Part shown: piece after piece, positions 59,424 through 64,000 of the stretch
How positions within the stretch are numbered: the stretch's first letter is position 1
Layout: each line of letters opens with the position of its first letter
Source of the DNA: Pedococcus sp031456495
Lineage (GTDB): Bacteria; Actinomycetota; Actinomycetes; Actinomycetales; Dermatophilaceae
DNA length: 64,000 bases
Reading direction: 5' to 3'
NCBI RefSeq assembly: GCF_031456495.1
Contig: NZ_JAVDUW010000001.1
Span: forward strand, 806,001 to 870,000
The notes under the pieces: model-generated
What the model was told of the DNA's origin: nothing
Seen by the model: the letters and a program-made list of their open reading frames with translations, nothing else
Databases searched by the model: none
Made by a program: the position numbers and the translations under genes

Positions 59424-60032
59424 TCAGCCGCCGAGCAGCTCGCGGACGAGCAGGTCGCCCAGCCACGAGCCGAACCGCTCGGGCGCCCATCCCGCCTCCA
59501 CGACGAGCGACTGGTAGACCCCCGGCGCCGCCATGGCCCGGAACAGGGCCTGCGCCTCTGGCAGCGGCGCGGCCAGGCGGTCCTGCGCCGAAGCCACCAT
59601 GGCGTCCATGACCCGGTTGCGCCCGGCCAGCTTGGCGCGCAGCAGCCGCCTGGTCTCACCGTCCTCGTCGACCGCGGAGTCGAGCACCTGGACGACGTCG
59701 AAGCCCGCGGCATACAGGGCGGCGAGCCACGCACCCGCGCCGTGCAGTCTCTCGGCGGCGTCCTCGAGAGCCAGCACCTCCTGGGCGCGCTCCCTCGCGC
59801 GGGCGTCCTCGAGCCAGGCCTCGCAGATCGCGGAGAGGATCTCGCGCTTGGTGCCGAACACCGTGTAGACGGTCCGCGCGGCGACCCCGGCCTCGCGCGC
59901 GACCTCTGCGAGGGAGGTCGTCGAGTACCCCTGCTCGGCAAAGAGCCGCCGGGCGGCGTCGGCGATCCGCCTCCTCGTCGCGGCAGCCTGCTCCTCCCGG
60001 AGGGACAGCGACCTCTTGACCTCGTCCGCCAT
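59424..60032 (-). CDS. TetR-family transcriptional regulator
   Basis: 202 residues. N-terminal helix-turn-helix RRRIADAARRLFAEQGYSTTSLAEVAREAGVAARTVYTVFGTKREIL. The ligand domain is not specific. Divergent from a SnoaL-like gene, with a palindromic operator between. ATG at 60032. Confidence 0.92.
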   Translation of the reverse strand: MADEVKRSLSLREEQAAATRRRIADAARRLFAEQGYSTTSLAEVAREAGVAARTVYTVFGTKREILSAICEAWLEDARARERAQEVLALEDAAERLHGAGAWLAALYAAGFDVVQVLDSAVDEDGETRRLLRAKLAGRNRVMDAMVASAQDRLAAPLPEAQALFRAMAAPGVYQSLVVEAGWAPERFGSWLGDLLVRELLGG

Positions 60033-60049
60033 GTGGAGGACAGTAGCAG

Positions 60050-60077
60050 TGCACTCACTGCAGTATTACTGCACTCA
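60050..60077. promoter_or_regulatory. TetR operator region
   Basis: TGCAGTATTACTGCA (60059-60073) is a perfect 15-bp palindrome, and TGCACTCA occurs at 60050-60057 and 60070-60077. These repeats fill the divergent promoter of the TetR and SnoaL-like genes and are AT-richer than the surroundings. Confidence 0.6.
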
Positions 60078-60115
60078 ATGCACCTTCACTGTATTTCGAT
60101 CGACAGGAGCGCACC

Positions 60116-60604
60116 ATGACCACCACCACGACGACCTCGTCCCCGGGGTCCAGCGGCACTGCCCGCCTGGGCTCCGTCCCGGAGCCGCCCGCACTGACGG
60201 TGCTGCGTCGCGTGTTCGACGAGGGCTTCGCCACGGGGGACGGCTCCGTCGTCGACGAGCTCTGCTCGCCCGACCTCGTCGAGCACCAGTTCGGCATGGC
60301 CGGCAGGGGCACCGAGGCGCTCGACCACCTCCGGGAGGCGATGGCCCAGGTGCACGCGGCCATCCCGGACATCGAGTTCACGATCGAGGACGCCGTGCAG
60401 CGCGGCGACACCCTGTGGGCACGCGTCACCGGGCGCGGGACGGCCACCGGCCCGTTCTTCGGGCCGCCGAGCGGCCGCCCCGTGGAGATCACGGTGATCG
60501 ACGTGGTGCGCGTCGTCGACGGGCGCATCGTCGAGCACTGGGGCGTGCCGGACCGGTTCGCCCTCCTCGCCCAGACCGGTGTGCTCGACCGGCTGCAGGG
60601 CTGA
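60116..60604 (+). CDS. SnoaL-like ester cyclase / NTF2-fold protein
   Basis: 162 residues. After a threonine-rich N-terminus it shows the SnoaL pattern: LRRVFDEGFATGDGSVVDEL, HLREAMAQVHAAIPDIEFTIED and GRPVEITVIDVVRVVDGRIVEHWGVPD. NTF2-fold enzymes of this type cyclise, dehydrate or bind small molecules. ATG at 60116 with AGGAG upstream. Controlled by the divergent TetR protein. Confidence 0.87.
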   Translation: MTTTTTTSSPGSSGTARLGSVPEPPALTVLRRVFDEGFATGDGSVVDELCSPDLVEHQFGMAGRGTEALDHLREAMAQVHAAIPDIEFTIEDAVQRGDTLWARVTGRGTATGPFFGPPSGRPVEITVIDVVRVVDGRIVEHWGVPDRFALLAQTGVLDRLQG

Positions 60605-60651
60605 CGTGCCGGCCGGACCTACGGGGGGCGATGGCCGCAGGAGCAGGCGAG

Positions 60652-61638
60652 TCAGCTGGAGGGGGCCGCGTCCCGCAGCTTCTCCAGGAGCGGCTCGGCG
60701 GCCTCGTCGAGGAAGCGCTGCTGTCCCTCGTCGCCGACCTGCACCAGTGCGATGTCGGTGAAGCCGGCCTCCCAGTACGCGCTCACGGCCTCGACGACCC
60801 CGTCGAGGTCGGGGCCGCACGGGATCGAGTCCGCGACGTCCTCCGGCCGGACGAACTGCGACGCCCCGGCGAACCCGGCCGGGGTCGGCAGGTCCGCGTT
60901 GACCGACCAGCCGCCCCCGAACCAGCGGAACTGCTCGTGCGCGCGCTTGACCGCCGTGTCGCGGTCAGGGTCCCACGAGATCGGGATCTGGCCGATCGCC
61001 CGCGGCTTCGAGGCGGAGTCCGGGCGCGACGCGAGGAAGCCCTCGATCAGCTCCTTCTCCGGCTGCACGGCGATCACGTGGTCGGCCAGCGGCCCGAAGC
61101 GCCCGTACGACTTCTCCCCCGACACGGCCACACCGATCGGCACGCCGCCGTCGGGGCAGTCCCAGACGCGAGCCGAGTCGACCCGGAAGTACTCGCCCTC
61201 CCACGTCACGAGCTCGCCGGTGTGCAGCTCGCGGATGATGTGGATGGCCTCCTCGAGCATGTCCTGGCGGACGCCGACCGACGGCCAGCCCTCGCCGACG
61301 ACGTGCTCGTTGAGGTTCTCGCCGCTGCCGAGGCCGAGGGTGAAGCGCCCCTCGGACAGCAGCTGGAGCGTGGCTGCCTTCTGCGCGACGACCGCCGGGT
61401 GGTACCGCGTGGTCGGGCAGGTCACGTACGTCATGAGCTCGAGCCGCTCGGTCGCCTGCGCCACGGCGCCCAGGACGGTCCAGGCGTACGGCGCGTGCCC
61501 CTGCTCGGTCAGCCACGGCGAGTAGTGGTCGCTGCTCACCGCGAAGTCGAACCCGGCCTTCTCGGCGCCGGTGGCGTACCCGACCAGCTCACGGGGGCCG
61601 GACTGCTCGGTCATGAGGGTGTACCCGAAACGCGTCAT
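60652..61638 (-). CDS. F420-dependent oxidoreductase, LLM class, G6PDH-like
   Basis: 328 residues. It starts MTRFGYTLMTEQSGPRELVG and carries LELMTYVTCPTTRYHPAVVA, RFTLGLGSGENLNEHVVGEG and VSGEKSYGRFGPLADHVIAV, typical of the F420-dependent G6PDH-like subgroup of luciferase-like enzymes. Uses reduced or oxidised deazaflavin F420. Substrate unknown. ATG at 61638. Confidence 0.9.
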   Translation of the reverse strand: MTRFGYTLMTEQSGPRELVGYATGAEKAGFDFAVSSDHYSPWLTEQGHAPYAWTVLGAVAQATERLELMTYVTCPTTRYHPAVVAQKAATLQLLSEGRFTLGLGSGENLNEHVVGEGWPSVGVRQDMLEEAIHIIRELHTGELVTWEGEYFRVDSARVWDCPDGGVPIGVAVSGEKSYGRFGPLADHVIAVQPEKELIEGFLASRPDSASKPRAIGQIPISWDPDRDTAVKRAHEQFRWFGGGWSVNADLPTPAGFAGASQFVRPEDVADSIPCGPDLDGVVEAVSAYWEAGFTDIALVQVGDEGQQRFLDEAAEPLLEKLRDAAPSS

Positions 61639-61746
61639 GACCCCAACCTCACACGGCCCGCGCGGCCTCGCACGCCAGGCGAGAGCCGATCGCGCTTCAC
61701 CCGTTCGAGCCCTCGACGGGGACGGGGCGACGTAGGCTCGGCGTCC

Positions 61747-63294
61747 ATGACGGGGGTGCCCTCGACCACCTCGACCACCAGCGGTGGACCGGCCGTGCCG
61801 CTCGCCACCGCGCAGGGCCGGTGGATCGTGGCTGCGACCGTGCTGGGGTCGGGCGTGGTGGGCATCGACGCCACCGTCGTCAACATCGCGCTGCCGGCGA
61901 TCGGGAGGTCGCTCGGCGCCTCGTTCGCGTCGCTGCAGTGGGTCGTCACGGCATACGCGCTGACGCTCGCGGCCTGCATCCTCGTGGGCGGCTCCCTCGG
62001 CGACCGGTTCGGCAGGCGGCGCATCTTCGTCGTGGGGGTCGTCTGGTTCGCGGTGGCCTCCCTGCTCTGCGGCGCCGCCGGGTCGGCGCCGTTGCTGACC
62101 GCGGGCCGGGCGCTCCAGGGCGTCGGCGGCGCCCTCCTCACCCCCGGCAGCCTGGCCATCCTCCAGTCGACCATCGCCCCCTCCGACCGGGCTCGCGCCA
62201 TCGGGCTCTGGTCGGGTCTCGGCGGCGTCGCGACCGCGGCAGGCCCGTTCCTCGGCGGCTGGCTGGTCGACGCGGTGTCGTGGCACTGGGTCTTCTACGT
62301 CAACCTCCCGGTCGCGGCGGTCGTGGTGGCGGCGACGCTGCGACACGTCCCTGAGTCGCATGACGAGACCGCCGGGGGCCACCTCGACGTGCCCGGCGCG
62401 GTCCTGGGAGCCGTCGCCCTGGCCGCCGCGAGCTACGCGCTGATCGCCGTCGGGGGCGGGGGCAGCCCGTCCCTGGTGGCCGCCAGCGCGGCACTCGCCC
62501 TGGTCGCGGCGGCTGCGTTCGTGGTCGTCGAGCGACGGTCGGACGCGCCCATGCTGCCGTTCTCGATCTTCTCCTCGCGGGCCTTCAGCGCCACGAACGT
62601 GGTGACCTTCATCGTCTACGGCGCCCTGTCGCTCGTCTTCCTCGTCCTCGTGCTCCAGCTGCAGGTCGTGTCCGGCTACGGGCCCATCGCCGCCGGGGTC
62701 TCGCTGCTGCCGGTGACCGGGCTCATGCTCGTCCTGTCGGCCCGGTCGGGGGCCCTGGCCGACCGCATCGGTCCACGGCTGCAGCTGACCACCGGGCCGC
62801 TCGTCTGCGCCCTGGGGCTGCTGCTCATGCTGCGGATCGGGCGGGACGCGGACTACGTGACGACCGTGCTGCCCGGCGTGGTCGTCTTCGGGCTCGGGCT
62901 CTCGGTCCTCGTCGCGCCGCTCACCGCGACGGCCCTGTCGTCGGCACCCGCCGAGCACGCCGGGCTCGCCTCCGGTGTCAACAACGCGGTCGCCCGGACC
63001 GGCGGCCTGCTCGCCGTCGCCGCGGTGCCGGCCCTCGCCGGGCTCACCGGCGAGGTGTACGACGACCCGGAGCGGTTCGCGGCCGGCTTCCGGGGGGTGC
63101 TGCTGTGCGCGGTGGGGCTGCTCGTGCTCGGCGCCGCTGCGGCAGCCCTGCTGAGCGAGCGGCGGCGTCCGCGGCCCCACCGCCGTCCCCACGCGGTGCC
63201 CTCGTGCTCGGTCGCCACGCCCCCGGCCGTGGTGTCGGTCGCGTCAGCGGCGGAGCTTCCACCGGTCCCGGCCGAGGGCGACCAGCGACCCTAG
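61747..63294 (+). CDS. MFS drug exporter, DHA2 (14-TM) family
   Basis: 515 residues, about 14 hydrophobic helices. Signature motifs: GIDATVVNIALPAIGRSLGAS in TM1 and GGSLGDRFGRRRIF (motif A), GPFLGGWLVDAVSWHWVFYVNLP (motif C-like). Predicted proton-driven export of a small compound. ATG at 61747. The C-terminal tail of about 45 residues is not membrane-like and overlaps the converging PerM-like gene by 51 bp. Confidence 0.92.
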   Translation: MTGVPSTTSTTSGGPAVPLATAQGRWIVAATVLGSGVVGIDATVVNIALPAIGRSLGASFASLQWVVTAYALTLAACILVGGSLGDRFGRRRIFVVGVVWFAVASLLCGAAGSAPLLTAGRALQGVGGALLTPGSLAILQSTIAPSDRARAIGLWSGLGGVATAAGPFLGGWLVDAVSWHWVFYVNLPVAAVVVAATLRHVPESHDETAGGHLDVPGAVLGAVALAAASYALIAVGGGGSPSLVAASAALALVAAAAFVVVERRSDAPMLPFSIFSSRAFSATNVVTFIVYGALSLVFLVLVLQLQVVSGYGPIAAGVSLLPVTGLMLVLSARSGALADRIGPRLQLTTGPLVCALGLLLMLRIGRDADYVTTVLPGVVVFGLGLSVLVAPLTATALSSAPAEHAGLASGVNNAVARTGGLLAVAAVPALAGLTGEVYDDPERFAAGFRGVLLCAVGLLVLGAAAAALLSERRRPRPHRRPHAVPSCSVATPPAVVSVASAAELPPVPAEGDQRP

Positions 63295-64000
63295 GGCGAC
63301 CTCGACCAGCAGGGCCAGCGTCATGGACCCGGCAGGAGCGCCGATGCGCGCGAGCCTGGCCGAGCCCAGGGACGAGCCGCCGAGCACGTCGAGCAGGCCG
63401 ACCGCGGCCGCGGTCACGACCACCGCGACGGCCACCACACCCAGCTTGGTCCGCTGGCTCGACAGCCGGGAGACGCTGCGCAGCGCCCGCCAGCCCACGA
63501 AGGCCCCGACGGACACGGGCACGAGCACCAGGAGCGGCAGCGCGCCGGGGAAGGCACCGGGCTCCGGCAGGGCTCCGAGCACGGGGACCATGGGCAGGAT
63601 CGACGTCCGGCTCCCCGTCCAGGTCGCCGACGCACCCTCGACGGCCGAGAACCCGGTCCCGGCGAGGAACGACACCGCCCACAGCGCCAGGTTCGGCAGC
63701 ACGGCCAGCTGCGCGAGCACGAGGACAGCACCGCCGACGACCCCGGGAGCCAGCTCCGACTGCAGGTGGGCCACCCGGTCGAAGTGCAGGACGACCATCA
63801 CGACGCAGACGACGATCCCCGCGGCGACGAGGACCGCCGCGCCCTCGAGCCCGGCGCGCAGGCCCCTCGGGACGGCCGCGGGCAGCCAGCCGGGACGACG
63901 CATCGCCTCGCCGAGCAGCTCGGGCCGCCGGCGCACGTGCCGCACCAGGGCGAGCACGGCCGCGAGGACCGGGACCACCAGCACCGGCAGGGCCACGGTC
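63244..64000 (-). CDS. PerM/DUF6350-like multi-spanning membrane protein, 5' end outside window
   Basis: At least 250 residues are visible, ending WKLRR at 63244. It contains six or seven hydrophobic helices, with LPNLALWAVSFLAGTGFSAVEGASATW, GSRTSILPMVPVLGALPEPG, the pattern of DUF6350 proteins such as Rv0955 (PerM), which supports cell division under stress in mycobacteria and lies next to purN there. The frame is open to the window edge. Position beside purN/purH here, though with inserted genes, supports the assignment. Confidence 0.82.
   Translation of the reverse strand, partial: TVALPVLVVPVLAAVLALVRHVRRRPELLGEAMRRPGWLPAAVPRGLRAGLEGAAVLVAAGIVVCVVMVVLHFDRVAHLQSELAPGVVGGAVLVLAQLAVLPNLALWAVSFLAGTGFSAVEGASATWTGSRTSILPMVPVLGALPEPGAFPGALPLLVLVPVSVGAFVGWRALRSVSRLSSQRTKLGVVAVAVVVTAAAVGLLDVLGGSSLGSARLARIGAPAGSMTLALLVEVALGSLVALGRDRWKLRR

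Noticed and set aside
60652..63192. Extension of the F420 oxidoreductase frame upstream through the MFS gene
   Set aside because: The extra N-terminal part is low-complexity and antisense to the MFS gene; the family start is at 61638.

Overview
The window is very GC-rich DNA with strong G/C at codon third positions, frequent GTG starts and many 1-4 base stop/start overlaps. It carries a monomeric isocitrate dehydrogenase, an F420-dependent oxidoreductase, a DesA3-type desaturase pair, a PerM/DUF6350 protein and folD next to DUF3017. Together these point to a high-GC actinobacterium, most likely Micrococcales of the Intrasporangiaceae type; the family-level guess is inference.

Layout. 1-9417: housekeeping genes (aquaporin, idh, an iron-sulfur photolyase, a Nudix-GNAT fusion, mdh, DUF3017, folD). 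9497-22462: a nitrogen-ring catabolism block. Genes resembling AllG, AllF/FdrA and AllH lie on the minus strand. Divergent from them are a PucR regulator, an NCS2 uracil/xanthine permease, a three-subunit molybdenum hydroxylase, CoxG and a carbon-nitrogen hydrolase. 22628-29066: a GH25 lysozyme, a serine hydrolase and an ATP-dependent hydantoinase pair (HyuA/HyuB). 29076-36271: NYN protein, MarR/SDR pair, GAF-GAF-PP2C phosphatase, a large unknown protein and small proteins. 36365-48822: a mosaic of short accessory genes (ECF sigma operon, folE, a lower-GC membrane gene, a frameshifted arylamine N-acetyltransferase, a rifampin ADP-ribosyltransferase, VOC proteins, a secreted M28 peptidase). 48978-54701: class III CoA-transferase, desaturase with its reductase, and a second PucR-type regulator. 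54769-56921: carbamate kinase and a barbiturase/cyanurate-hydrolase-type ring-opening amidohydrolase, 5 bp apart. 57078-64000: purH, purN, a TetR/SnoaL pair, an F420 oxidoreductase, an MFS exporter and the 3' part of a PerM-like gene.

How the genes may work together. Permease, molybdenum hydroxylase, ring-opening amidohydrolase, AllFGH-like carbamoyltransferase, carbamate kinase and a nitrilase-family amidase could form one route. Uracil or thymine would be oxidised to a barbiturate and opened to a ureidomalonate. Ureidomalonate is one CH2 longer than oxalurate, so it could be split by phosphorolysis to carbamoyl phosphate and malonamate. Carbamate kinase would then recover ATP. This is an inference from gene content and chemistry. 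I know of no description of it as a system.

Sequence-level signals: the 8-mer GTATGCCG/CGGCATAC occurs about 50 times on both strands, inside and outside genes. A shared operator-like word (GTTGGCAACA..TGCC) lies at the PucR start, before the permease and before hyuA. Long palindromes lie between genes, and one lies in frame inside hyuA. A 32-bp promoter-like motif is duplicated at 44075 and 47800.
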